Below are positions 37,720-48,800 of a stretch of DNA of 64,000 nt, one piece after another; position 1 is the first letter of the stretch, and each line of letters opens with the position of its first letter. The stretch comes from Enoplosus armatus (taxonomy: Eukaryota; Chordata; Actinopteri; Centrarchiformes; Enoplosidae), in assembly GCF_043641665.1 (NCBI RefSeq), contig NC_092203.1:10455067-10519066 (forward strand). The letters are read 5' to 3'. The notes under the pieces are model-generated. The model ran no database searches. It saw only the letters and a list, made by a program, of their open reading frames with translations, and had not been told where the DNA came from. A program made the position numbers and the translations under genes.

Positions 37720-37965
37720 TGTCTTAAATGATCGCGGCCACTGCATTACTTGGAAATTAACAGCTAGAATTTATGTGAGTGCCTCTCTCCTCGCTTCCTG
37801 CCGCAGCTGAGTCGCAGAAACAAATAATTGAATTGGTACAAGTACATAAAGCATTCCAGCGGCTAATGTAACAGGCCTAACTGAGTTAACGAAGGCAGGG
37901 GCACAGACGAGAGTGGGGTTATTAAAAAAAGGCCATGCAGATCTAAACCTTTTTCCTCTTTTACC
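37720..37965. promoter_or_regulatory. candidate conserved non-coding island
   Basis: Repeat-free segment with AAATTAACAGC, AATAATTGAATTGG and GCGGCTAATGTAACAGGCC words. It is flanked downstream by a pyrimidine-rich tract (37965-38060). Texture is enhancer-like, with no proof of conservation. Confidence 0.3.
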
Positions 37966-40010
37966 AGCCGTGTTTTTCCTCCTCTTGCACGTTTTATCTC
38001 TCAGCACCTTCCTCTATGTCGCTCTTCACCCCCCTCCCCCCCCTTCTTTAATTGTAAGTCTCCGCCTCAGTTGTGTATCACCTAAGATGCCGGGGAAACC
38101 TAAGCTGTCACAAAGTGTGCTTATTAAAATGGACGGGGAAAGATAAAAGCCTAAACTCCCCTGTTTTTACTGTCTGAGTGCATCAGTCGTGGCTGCACGA
38201 GACACGCCGACCCTGAAGCGGTGTGTTTACAAAAAAGCTGGGTGAATTGTTCCTTTATAATCAGACCCAAAATCACTTAATGCACCATGTAGCATAAATA
38301 CACAGGAATTTGTCTTGGAGGCAGCGCGGTAGAGACATACTCACAGAAAACAAAGCATACTTGGAGCACATGATGCTCGGACAGATACAGCTGCCAATAG
38401 CCGACATTGTACTGATGTCCTGATGAGATATATTAAGAATTGTTTTCATACCAAAAAAAGAATATTTCTGGGTGGAAACGCCTCCGAAACTCTCCGTGAA
38501 ATTCTTTTAGGGTTAGCAGCGTTTTAAGGTGGGCTGATGGTGATGTGATTTATAACAGCTGTGGTTTATAAATCATTAGAAATAACACATATCCATCACT
38601 AAAGTGGCGATGATGGAAAGGCGCTTTATCGCCGTCGTGTTGCCTGGATGTACATCCTGTCTGAAGGCTGCGTGTGGACCCATGTTCAGTCTTTTCCTTC
38701 ATGCCGTACAAACACTTTGGTGCTTTTATTCAGAGGTCCAGTCGCAGTCCTGACTAGTAATGTTCAGAAGGAATTATTCATTTGTGAGCTCTTCATGACA
38801 CCGGAGAAGATACATGAACACAAAAGGGCACATTAACATGCAGCGTGACTTGCTGTCAGTCACCAGAATTTGATTTCCCACTTGGGTCCACGTAGCGCTG
38901 ATGACCTGTGAGTCCGTGAGACGAGTCCACGTACACCTCTCGGACCAAGGGAGCAGAACTACAGGTGTGAACGCGATCTTTGTCAGGACTCTCAGGACAT
39001 TCTGCTCAGGAGAAGGTTGTTAGTCCAACCTGCTGGAATTAAAAGCTCGGACACATTTCTCTCAGTCACGCCTGGACGTGACTCTGTCGTGTCGTGACTC
39101 TCTGATTCCATATTTATACCATTTCTCACTTGTTTTTTCACTTTTCCAAAATAATAAACAACAATTTTGCTCTCCTAGAAGTGCTTTAAAACAACTAACA
39201 GAATATTTCAGTACACTCCAGTTGTCTTAAAGAGTCACGTACTTCGTGTGTCTGGTTCTGGTCCTTCAGAGGAACAGATACTGAACAGAAACTCAAACTC
39301 CAGGAGACAACCCGAAGTATTCTGCAGCGTCAGTCACAGCTTTACAAAGAGTTACGAAGGGTCAAAATCTTTACGTCCGACCTCTCAACATCAAAGCAAA
39401 AGTTACATCAGTTGTTTAGCTAAATATAAGCTCGGAACATTTCCTTGAATGTGCACGGTGTTAGCCGAGATGTTACACTGCACATCTCGTACATAATCAA
39501 GAATCAATACTTCACGCCACCGTATCCCTGTGTAACAGTGTGGTGACCCATTTGGAAAACCCTGAATCAAATTGGAGTTCCCCGAATGCCATTCTTCTTC
39601 CACTTAACCGACTGCTGTAAATGTTCTACTCCTGAACAGCTTCTGTTTGTTGTTGATGTTTTATTTTTTCTCTTTTTGCTGCTGTGTATTTTGCTGAAGC
39701 TTTAGACTCTCATTAAATCAACTGAGGAACTGCAAGCCTCTACAAACATCAAATCTATAAATTGCACGGATAGTCTTACACTAGGTCTCAGACAGCGCTA
39801 CCCTTTGATGAAAACTTCTGGGACAAAAACAGAAAAATAACTAGAGATTCTGAGGCAAGAAGAGAAAGTCTTGTTTTGACACTAAGATTAATTTACAAGT
39901 TTTCCCTCACTGGCAAAAAGAAGGGGTGTGTATGTGTGTGTGAGAGGGGGTGAGTAGAGAAAGAGCAGAGAGAGATGAGAGGAGCTTTTGATATTTATTA
40001 GGCCTGGACC
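37966..40010. other. non-coding DNA
   Basis: A pyrimidine-rich tract near 38020-38046, then unique DNA. No gene is supported; the short frames have no match. Confidence 0.5.
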
Positions 40011-40197
40011 TCACCAAAGACCTCTCCCAGGACTGCCGATGTGACAATTAAGCCAGGTTGTGCTTTGACACTGTTTCCATAGGCAAGTGGCCAAAGTATA
40101 TCTCCAGTCAAAATATCTATGCCAGCTAACAAGCTTGTTCCCTCTCCATAGAGCCGAGAAGAAAGGACGGCTACAGCCTTGAGACATGAACAAAAGC
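40011..40197. promoter_or_regulatory. candidate conserved non-coding island
   Basis: Repeat-free block with ATGTGACAATTAAGCC and CAAAATATCTATGCCAGC words, ending at an A14 tract. It is a weak candidate. Confidence 0.22.
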
Positions 40198-40262
40198 AAA
40201 AAAAAAAAAAACAGAACGAGGGGGTTGGTGGTGAGGTTGGGTGTTATAAACCCCCCCCCCCC
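40198..40262. repeat. A14 tract and C12 tract
   Basis: A14 at 40198-40211 and C12 at 40251-40262, separated by a G/T-rich spacer. Confidence 0.9.
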
Positions 40263-40580
40263 GCCTGCTCCCTCCCAAAAGAAGCCGCTGGAGTTTGCTG
40301 AAGAAAACGGTGTCAGCGACTAGATGTGATCAAGGTGTTGTGTGCAGCTCGCGTCTGAAAATGTCCAACGCCGTCAAGGCCCGACACAATGCGCAGCCGG
40401 ATAGGAACCAGGCCCCTGGGTACGCTCGCACTCGCTTTTGTTCCGCCTTAATGACCCTGCCTTGATTCCATCCATAACGCTCGCAGCTCTCGCTACACCT
40501 TGCCTATTTAGCCCACAGTCATGTCAGCTCGCTTCTCCCATTGCTCAATCTTCGCCCTCATTTCACTTCTTTTTTGTTAT

Positions 40581-40594
40581 GTGTGTGTGTGTCC

Positions 40595-40620
<26 letters not shown>
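40581..40620. repeat. (GT)6 CC (GT)13 microsatellite
   Basis: Interrupted GT tract of about 40 bp. Confidence 0.95.
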
Positions 40621-40625
<5 letters not shown>

Positions 40626-40639
40626 GCAAAATGCTCTTG

Positions 40640-40815
40640 TCTTAGAGGAGCTCCCTGCCACACAATGGCCATCTAAACTCATTAAGAAAATTCCGTAAAG
40701 AGCCATTAACAAACGGGTTCTCTTTGGCCAGAGATATCAGGTCTAATTAGGTGACCGTTCTTGACAGGGTTGCAAAAACAAAAGGCGCGCTCGCATTTGA
40801 AAAGGTTCAGGTCCC
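40640..40815. promoter_or_regulatory. candidate conserved non-coding island with TAATTA and TGACAGG
   Basis: Contains ACTCATTAAGAAAATTCC, GGTCTAATTAGGTGACC (40740-40756, GGTC/GACC arms around TAATTA) and CTTGACAGGG, all within about 100 bp and free of repeats. The arrangement resembles a homeodomain plus MEIS-type cluster. This is inference. Confidence 0.35.
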
Positions 40816-41127
40816 GCAAAGGGCCTCACGTTTTTTTTTCTTCTCCTCCTCCCTCTTCTTCGTCTCCCCCCACTGTAACCGACTAATGACTGTGGGTTTA
40901 ACAACAAAAAAGAAGAAAAAATACCTCTCTTCCCTGGGAAGGCAATGGGGAAAGGTTCGCCATTCGCCAAACAAAAGCCTTTCCACTTCGGGACCTTTTT
41001 CCCCCTCGCCAGGTGATTCGCTGTCCTCATTTACGAGACAATGAAGCCACAGACAGACTTATTGTAAACACTTTGCATGGGCTGCTAAATGGACTGCCAG
41101 GCCAAGCCAGCAACCCAGGCTTCAGAG
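40816..41127. other. non-coding DNA, pyrimidine-rich then unique
   Basis: A TTC/CTC-rich patch near 40830-40870 is followed by A-rich and unique DNA. The section includes TTATTGTAAACACTTTGC, a forkhead-like word near 41060. No gene. Confidence 0.45.
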
Positions 41128-41142
41128 CCCCCCCCCCCCCCC
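41128..41142. repeat. C15 homopolymer
   Basis: Pure run of 15 C. Frames on both strands through it give Pro or Gly runs and are artefacts. Confidence 0.92.
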
Positions 41143-41794
41143 GGTCCTCCTCTCCCAGTTTCAAGTACAGTGAGGGCCGCTGCCGTTTTGTGTTGTACAG
41201 GAATTTGTTGTGGTGACACTGAAGCAGGAAGACTGTTAGATAAGTGCAGCACAGCCTCACATGTAGAGCAGATCATGCAACCCGCGGCAGCTGATACGTG
41301 ACAACAAAGAGCCTTGATGGGAAACAAGAGTTTGGATTTTTGTCCAGTTCTGCCTTCATAAAGATAAAGGCAGAAGTAAAATTGTCATTTAATCAATTGA
41401 AGTTTGGTTGCTTTAACTGCTCACCTATCGTGTCGTAAGTCTTCAGTAACGTTCATATTATTTTGCTTTACAAATAAGAGCATTCTTGCACCGTGTTCAC
41501 GTCGTACAGCAACGTCACAGTCACAGCTTGGATGAAAACCTATTCACCTATTCGTTTCAAAAGGAATAGCCGTGGGTAACTGTGGATTCACGCAGAGGAG
41601 GAGTAAATGTGTTCACTACTTTTTGGCAGTGCTGACCTTTGAGGGGACCAGGAGAGTCCAAAACCGAGGAAGCTATCATATGAACCGAGTCCCATGACCT
41701 GCAAGGAGTCACTACGACTACGTGAAGCTTCCAGCATCACCTATTTCATTAAGACATGCAAATGAAGGTCTGAAACATTGGACTGAGGAGGTCT
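41143..41794. other. non-coding DNA
   Basis: Unique-looking, with no gene or repeat recognised before the SINE-like segment. Confidence 0.5.
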
Positions 41795-41925
41795 AACGTG
41801 GTGGCCTAAAGGTTAGAGAGGTAGTCTCTGATCTGGTCCGGGGAAAGTCACTTTTACTGACGAGCTCTTGAGCGACTGCTTCAGTGTGTGAGCATGAGAG
41901 AAAGCACCCTGGATAAATGGTTAAA
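41795..41925 (+). repeat. tRNA-derived SINE (V-SINE/HE-like), decayed
   Basis: The head GTGGCCTAAAGGTTAGAGAG followed by GTAGTCTCTGATCTGGTC matches the tRNA-related head of fish SINEs ('ggtggcctagaggttagagaagc...'). The downstream part, with CAGTGTGTGAGCATGAGAGA and AAAGCACCCT, resembles the body ('gtgtgtgaatgtg...aaagcac'). The B-box region is decayed, so it is an old, inactive copy. Confidence 0.6.
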
Positions 41926-44774
41926 AAGGAAAAATAGATGCTCGGGTATTTCCCACAATGACTGTTTTGTAGCCTTGGAATGTCAGTCGCTCTGTCGTAT
42001 TGTATGGGACCATTGTCCTTTACAATGTAGTTGAAAACACCAGTGGGTGAATGGGAGGAATCAAATAAAAGTCCAATGGGTGAGGGGTTTTAAGTCTGAT
42101 TATATAACGCCAGAGAACTGTACCTGTGCAGGAAGACGCTGCTGGCTGCCGGTCTGTCCCCCGTCGTCTCGTCCCTCGTCACCTCCTCAGATGAGCCCGG
42201 ACATCAAGTGTGTTTCCTTTTGTCGGCCACATCCGAATCTATTTACGGTCGGGACCTTTGCCAGCCCCCAGTAATCCATTCATGTTTGAATGAAAAGATC
42301 TTTCACCTTAATGTGTTGCATTCCAAAGACAGATGGCGGTGACCTTTGTTCTGCTTTATGTTGTGTACGGCTGCGTGAAATATATCGCCTGTGTTTTCAG
42401 TGAGTAGCTCAGCATAAATAAGACACAAAAACTTGGACGTGGTCTTTTATTTACCCGGACATTAATGGCTTTTTTTTGTTGTTCTGTGCGATGATATACT
42501 GTATGCACCATGGGAAGAAAAGGCCTGGTATCGTTCAGTGTTTGGATGTTTTTTCTTAGCTCCACTAACACTGGGTTTATAAAGTGTAGCACTCTAAGAA
42601 ATTGCATTTTCTCTGTTATGCTGAGTGTGTGTGTCCTCACACACTTGCATTTCCTTTATTCATTTTCAGTTTTACAGTCCTCTGACTGTACATTGTTCAT
42701 GGTAACGTGTATTCTTGGCGTTTCCTTTATAATCTAACTCTCCTGTTTCACACCAAACTGGTTCAGATTAAGATCTTATTAGTTTTAGCTGGGCTTTATT
42801 CCAGGCAAAAGAATTTTCCCATGTTTACAACTCAATCCAAACTGGCCACATTTAGATGCAAACAAGTAATACAACATTAACATGATTAAGGAAATGACCC
42901 ATGCAAAACTTTGATTATTCCACTGCCATTTTGCTCTTATCTTAAATAAAGCTACAATCACACCTACTGTTTGTTTTCTTTGGTCCAAACCAGAGTGGAA
43001 CATTTAATTTGAGTTTAGTTTCACACTGCCCAGCAACAAGCTCGACCGCGAGTTGTAAATAACAGTCCTGTAGGTTCGAGAAGTTGGCAGCGGAGGTGGA
43101 GCTCAAATTAAATCCACATAAAGAAATGGCAGACGGAGCTGCTTCGGTCTCCTTTTACCCATAATCCCTTGAGTTGTTTCCTGTAGTTGGTTTAGATTAC
43201 ATTTTAACTTCTAACAAACGTCGTGATAGTTCTCTTTTTTAGAGATGTTTGCACTAAAAAGAGCGACAAAACAGCAGAGGCCACGATGTCCTGACTTTTA
43301 GTCTCTAGTATGACTCATGCTTCCAAAACCCCAGATCCTACATTTCCCATAATGCAACTTAGAACTTCCCTGCCTGGTACATGCCCATATACTTCCTTTA
43401 TTTTGTTATACTACCTTTCTGTTAAAAATCAAACCCCCATCAGCACCGCAGAAGACATTACAGAACTTTTTTGCCCCTCTGAGGATTAAACTCGAGGCGC
43501 AAACTGACCTTGATGTGTAAAATCGGTGGAGTTCCCCGCAGATTTCTTTCCATTACGAACCACAGTTATGAACTTAAAATCGATTGTTTATACTAATGAA
43601 TCATAGCTTTCTTCCTGCTTTATGTCCTGAAGAGAGTTTTTTCTTACAATATAACGTAAAACGTCCATTAAAGTGCACGACGCAGGATGATCCTTTAACT
43701 GGGGAGGAGGAGATCTATTGTCACATTATTGAATTATTAATCGTAAACATCCTTCACGGTTTGCTTCTTGGCTCAAATTTGATCTACAGATAGAAATAAT
43801 GACCAAAACTATGAAGATAAGATGCAAGTTGTAATAAAGCAGAATTTTCCTTTAAGTTTTGTCAATAATTTTGTCTCACTTTTTTCAAAATGGGGGAGTT
43901 TTCATTAGTAACCTTCTAATAAAGTATCTATATAATCTGTGCTGGATTATTGATATATTTGGGATTCCTGCCTCAACTTGCACCTCAAATTCATGATTGC
44001 TCCATTGTGCTGCAGCGAAACTTTCTTAACAAGAAAAAACAAAAGAAACAGGAATCTCTGGAGACCCATGCGATGATGATTCACACCAGATTGGCCCATA
44101 CTGACAACGACTGACAGCCGCACTCGCAGCTCCAACCAGCAGCGGGACCGTCTCTTTGGCAAGTCCTCCGGTTGCTCAACAGGTGCCAGGTGAAACCTCC
44201 CCAGCTGTCTCGTGGGTATTTCCTCCCTCTGAGCTCTCTGGTCTGTCTCCGATGTCCCGGCTCTGCATTCCTGCTCGCCGCAGGAGCTGCGTGTCCCTCT
44301 CCCTACCTTAGCTGAGAAGGTTAATCGCCAACAGGTGCTGGTTTATGTGCCGCTGGCTCAGCTGTTTACCTTCACGCCAAATGTGCTGCAGGAACAGAGC
44401 TTTGTCACGGTGGGATTCAAGTCCTTCCTGCATGAAGTGGACAACTGACTCCACGTTACACAAAGATTCAGTGTGTAGAAAGTTCCTTTCTTGCCTTTTG
44501 AGGTGCATTTGTAAACTTCTGGGCTGCTACAAGACCCCAGAACAACACACTGCAAAGAATAAATGTTAAAACCACGTTAGATTCATTGTTGTCCTTTAAA
44601 CCACTTTAATTTTAATTCTAATTCAATATTTGCTGTCGTCCAAAACTTTAATCTCCATTAAAGCTTATTTTGATTGATTTAAGTTGAGTAAAGTCAGTTT
44701 CTGGCTCTTATATTTTAGATACCATAAAGAATTAGCTGAAATTAAAACCTGTGTGGCATAACCCACCCACCCTC

Positions 44775-44777
<3 letters not shown>
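41926..44777. other. non-coding DNA with a possible repeat near 43.3 kb
   Basis: No gene is supported. A segment near 43325-43375 with ACATTTCCCATAATGCAACT resembles a word common in fish repeats. A frame ending at about 44448 reads through a protein-like stretch but has an in-frame stop upstream and no match. The rest is unique. Confidence 0.45.
43325..43375 (+). repeat. possible interspersed repeat fragment
   Basis: CAGATCCTACATTTCCCATA followed by ATGCAACTTA looks like the 'gatcctacatttcccataatgcaac' word I associate with dispersed teleost repeats. The borders are unknown. Confidence 0.3.

Positions 44778-44815
<38 letters not shown>
44778..44815. repeat. (AC)19 microsatellite
   Basis: Pure AC tract of 38 bp. 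It is the first block of a 1.3-kb microsatellite cluster. Confidence 0.95.
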
Positions 44816-44817
<2 letters not shown>

Positions 44818-44968
44818 TTCTCTCAGCATTTATAACTCTCCTGGACTCCTGAAACTCTGTTTGCAATTTAAGGCCGCAAATTAGAAGCGTAAGTCATCTG
44901 TTTCCCATAATCCTCCTGTCAGACCAGGAGCTGGCTGGCCCCCCACATACACACCAGGACTGAACAGG

Positions 44969-44985
44969 ACACACACACACACACA
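44969..44985. repeat. (AC)8 microsatellite
   Basis: Short pure AC tract with CA-rich flanks. Confidence 0.85.
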
Positions 44986-45128
44986 TGCAGTCATATCGAA
45001 AACACACAGCCACACAAGGATTTACATGGATATTCATGCAGATGCACAAAACAGAACACACACGGTGCCAGAATTCATGAATCTGACCGTCTTTTCTTCT
45101 TCAGTGTCTTGATCAACTGTTACATACT

Positions 45129-45176
45129 GTATACATATATTATATATATATATATGTGTGTGTATATATATATACT
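45129..45176. repeat. (TA)n/(TG)n compound microsatellite
   Basis: TA run, short TG run, second TA run, bounded on both sides by ACTGTA words. All alternating purine-pyrimidine. Confidence 0.88.
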
Positions 45177-45713
45177 GTACAAAACAGCAAAGACACAATT
45201 TAACTAGACATTGTCGTGGCTGAATTAACCTGTCAGACTCCTGTGCTGGACTATCTGGTCCTAAGTTTCTTGTGTGTCAGTTAGTTTATAATTAAATACT
45301 TAATATTTATTTTAGGTGACGTTGCAGATTATTTAGTGTTTTCAGTCTTCGCGATCAGTCCTGGTTCGGGGCTCCTGAAGCATCAACCAGTCCCTGGAGA
45401 GGAATAATAGAGGTCTTTGCACTTTCTTTTCTTTATTCAACTTCTAATTTCTATTTTTGTCAATAAAAGGTTTCATGTCCAGCTGCAGTAAATTCACAGG
45501 AAGATAAAAACAACCTGGTTCATCGTGGATTCATCTGTCAGGGTGTTTACTCCGTGACATAACGTCCGATAGCCGCGGTGTGGAAACACTCGTGATTCTT
45601 AATACACTGAACGACTCTTTAAACTGTCAAGCTTCCTATTTAACGTATTACAGAGAACCACAGTAATCTGCAGAGGTTAATGCTGTGTGTTTATCTGGAC
45701 GTGTGTGTATCTG

Positions 45714-45718
45714 ACACG

Positions 45719-45757
<39 letters not shown>
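45714..45757. repeat. 44-bp alternating purine-pyrimidine tract, (TG)16 with CG ends
   Basis: From 45714 to 45757 every step alternates purine and pyrimidine: ACACGCA, then sixteen TG units, then CGCGC. Mixed TG/CG alternation is the classic Z-DNA-prone sequence. The Cys-Val and His-Thr frames across it are artefacts. Confidence 0.9.
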
Positions 45758-45895
45758 TTTTAAATGTGTAGCAGTGGCTGTGTGTGTGTGTGAGCATCTT
45801 TTGTTTTTCTTGTGTGCTCTCATGTGCATACCTTTCTGCATGTGTAACAGTGGCTTGTTCAGCGTGTGTGTGATAATGCAGCAGCTCTGCTTGCC

Positions 45896-45920
45896 CGTGT
45901 GTGTGTGTGTGTGTGTGTGT
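45896..45920. repeat. (GT)12 microsatellite
   Basis: Pure GT tract of about 25 bp in the same cluster, followed about 95 bp later by a CA tract of opposite orientation. Confidence 0.92.
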
Positions 45921-46014
45921 GAGAAACCCCGGCAAAGGTGACGTGTCCTACATGTTCACTGACAGCTTTATAGGCTCTGTGGCTCAGCAAGGGGAACAAG
46001 ATTATGGGAAAGGA

Positions 46015-46033
46015 AACACACACACACACACAC
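46015..46033. repeat. (CA)9 microsatellite
   Basis: CA tract in inverted orientation relative to the GT tracts at 45721 and 45896, so the strands could pair across about 100-260 bp. Confidence 0.9.
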
Positions 46034-47590
46034 TCTGACACACTCGAGCTGGCTATTGTCCCAGATACTATAGTCAGGTGAGGTCCAAGGTTCAGTGCTC
46101 ATATTATTAACAGGGACAAGCTGGCGCCCAGTAAACACACCTACAACTTACTCAAGTGGAAAGCTGAATTGTTGAGGGTCAAGAGAGGCCGGAGGGGTCG
46201 AGTCCATCGCTGTAATTATCTGAGTGGACGGCCGGCGGATCCACAGGCTCCCGAGAGCCGGACAAAACATGTTTGGAAAAGACTTTTCACGGTCTGTCTC
46301 CCTGACTTTAAAGCACCTACAGCTCCTGGTCGTCGGGTCGTTCCTCCAGATGACGAACGTTTCATTCTCATCAGATTGTGTCAGCAAGACTCTTGAACGT
46401 GTGAGACTCTGAGCTCATGTTTTGGTGCGGAATTGGACTTTTGCTAATGCTCGGACATTACATTACACGTTTACTGCAGCTCCGACTCGTGTGGGAGTTA
46501 CACTCATGCAGAGCTCGTCAGATCTTCGTGTCTACAGGTTGCCTACAGAGGGGACTGTCTCCTTTTTACTCAGCTTGTATCTTTGCTTTAATTGACACCT
46601 CCTAGAGCAAACCCATTCTTTCCTTTTTTAGGCGCGGTGCGTCTGAACACACCTTAAAGAGAGCTGCAGAGTATTTTGTTAGCAGTATAAATGTAATCGG
46701 ACCCAAACTAAAAGATTAACTCCAAAAACATGTTGAGTTTATGGCTTCAGTGGAGGTAAACGGATGCTGTTCCTAATGTTTAGAAAGACGAACAGAACAA
46801 AAAGTCTGGCCGAAGGCTTATATGCAGCTACTTCTTCGTGGTTTCTTACCTGCTGTGAGCACCAAAGAAGAAGTATTGCATGTGTACAGTCCCATGAATT
46901 TTGTCCAGGCTGTCGTGCAGTTGCTCTGTGAATCTTTTGAGTTCCTACTGCCTGTAATTATATAGAGAAATAGGATTAGCTTACTGTTGCACTTGTAACT
47001 AATTCACTTTGCAAGAGTGCCGGTTAAATGCATGAACTGTAAATTTAATATGCAGATGTCTGGAGAAAAGGTTTCTGTGCATTTGTTTCAGTTCAGTCAG
47101 GTCCACTTCCACAGAAATTCCCACGTGCTTCACATTTTCTGCTCCGCATCCAAGAGACTCCGAGAGGAAGTGCGTGCACATCCAAAATTTCGGACCAGGT
47201 GCTTGATACAAATGGGAAGACAATTAAACGGACACAATGTGGATCTACGGTCCTTGGTGGACTATTTAGGAGCGTTTGGGGCTCAGCTGCTCATCCAACA
47301 ACATACCAAAGGAAGAGAACAGGTTCACTGTGATTTTCAATTTGAGTCCCAGATCTGCAGATGTAAATGTGAGTTGATCTGGGGGATAAAAAGTAAAAAG
47401 CCTCACATTATCTGACTAAGAACATGCTCACCATCAGTGCGGTAACTTCAGACTGCACAGCTCTGAGTACTGTAGACCATTACTGTAGGACTTGGACATC
47501 AGTGATATCTGTCACAGATTCAACATAATGGCTTTAGACCCGGTCTTGTGGAAATCTACATCTCACCGCTGTTAACCCCATAAGAAACAA
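46034..47590. other. non-coding DNA with a 132-codon open frame
   Basis: The plus-strand frame at 47017-47415 (132 codons) is the longest on its strand in this part. It has no repeat, no recognisable domain and no clear promoter or splice context, so it is treated as chance. The rest is unique. Confidence 0.45.
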
Positions 47591-47840
47591 GAAAAGCATT
47601 TGACTGCAGCCGTTGGAACTCCTAATTAGGTTGAAGTAGGTCTCTTTGAACCGACGGTGTAACAGAAAAAGCAAAATGTGAAACATTTTCGGCCTCATTA
47701 TAAGTTATCTAAAAGGCAAGGGCTCGTGATAATGAGGGCCATCCAGTGGGATGCGATGTGGTGGGAAGAGAGTGCCTAATTGTGTCAAATGGCTGGAAGT
47801 ATTTCACTTTGAATTATGGGAGAAAAGGGGGGAAAATAAC
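47591..47840. promoter_or_regulatory. candidate conserved non-coding island with CCTAATTAGG
   Basis: Repeat-free block. At 47621-47630 it holds the perfect palindrome CCTAATTAGG, a paired homeodomain-type site. Downstream are CCTCATTATAAGTTATC, CTCGTGATAATGAGGGCC (a dyad of CTC..GAG with ATTA-like core) and GTGCCTAATTGTGTC. The number of TAAT words in about 200 bp is high. Regulatory role is inference. Confidence 0.38.
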
Positions 47841-48400
47841 GCCGAGACGCACAACACGGACACAGTGTGCAGCATTAGTGTCAGAAAATAAATGAGGTAC
47901 TATAGGAGCTATAAGTGTGTGCATTTATTCAGGATGGGGCTGTTGTGTGTCTTACACTTTGTCAAAGTCACACCTCTGCCTTAAGTCGCAATATTGCCGA
48001 ACAACATACGTCTAATTTAGTGAGTCCACGGGCAAAATGAGGTGTCAGTGCTTTCAACTGTCCTCAGATGTTTTTATTTTTCAGGCAGTATTTTGTTCAC
48101 TTTGAACTGCCTGGCCATATTTGTACGCATGACACCAAAATAAAACATCTTCTTACAGATTAGATCAATAGAAAAACAGCTGAAACAATTAAATCAAATA
48201 AGTCCATGAAGATATATTGTTTTGACTTCATCAGGCGTAATGTAACCATGCAGTAAACATGCAATATAGAATCATGGTTGCTCCAAAAACAGCTGCATGG
48301 AAGCAAACATGGCGGCTGCTCCTCTCCTCATTGGCAGCAGTACCAGTAAACCATGCCTCTGAACAGTAATTCCAAATCAAGACAAGAGGTTAAGAGGGTG
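47841..48400. other. non-coding DNA
   Basis: Unique-looking, no gene or recognised repeat. Confidence 0.5.
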
Positions 48401-48428
48401 GTGGTGAGGGCGGGAGGCGGGGGGGGGG
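48401..48428 (+). other. G-rich tract, G-quadruplex potential
   Basis: G-runs of 3, 3 and 10 together with GG pairs in 28 bp. It directly precedes the repeat-free island at 48430. Confidence 0.6.
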
Positions 48429-48429
48429 T

Positions 48430-48800
48430 CTCATTGGTGAGATGAGAGAGGAGACGTCGCTCTGACAAAGGATGAATACCTTGTTCTCACTAGCTGACAG
48501 CCACAATAGAGCAATCATCACCAATCTGCCTTGTCGGCCGATACACATCACAATGCGCCTCTTGAAAAGGCTCATTTCAGCGACAGGAGTTAAAGTGCTT
48601 CACACAGGTGACAGTCGATAGGCCTCGCCATCTGCATTTCAAAGCTTCCCCGTCTCGTCGGCTCGAGCGCGGACGCCCGGCTCTCGGCGTCTTTGGAGAT
48701 CGCCGGCTCTGATGAAACAGCGGCAGAGCCGGCAACAGTCCTCTTTTCCTCTCGGCCAAGAAATTGATTTTGTTTTGTTTCCTGGATTTGTCCGAGATGA
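48430..48800. promoter_or_regulatory. candidate conserved non-coding island with a CpG-dense core
   Basis: Repeat-free block with ACTAGCTGACAGCCACAATA, GCAATCATCACC and CACACAGGTGACAGTCG words. A CpG-dense core lies at 48649-48716, with about a dozen CpG in some 70 bp, unusual for the surrounding DNA. The three overlapping minus-strand frames are short and unmatched. Preserved CpGs argue for low methylation or constraint, which is inference. Confidence 0.35.

Noticed and set aside
44281..44448. Protein-like plus-strand stretch ending in a stop near 44448
   Set aside because: The frame is closed upstream by a stop, the splice acceptor at 44280 is only moderate, and no family is recognised.
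44778..46033. Regularly spaced repeats that could mimic a CRISPR array
   Set aside because: They are dinucleotide microsatellites of differing type with irregular spacing in vertebrate-like DNA.
47017..47415. 132-codon plus-strand frame
   Set aside because: No repeat, but also no domain, promoter or splice evidence; treated as chance.
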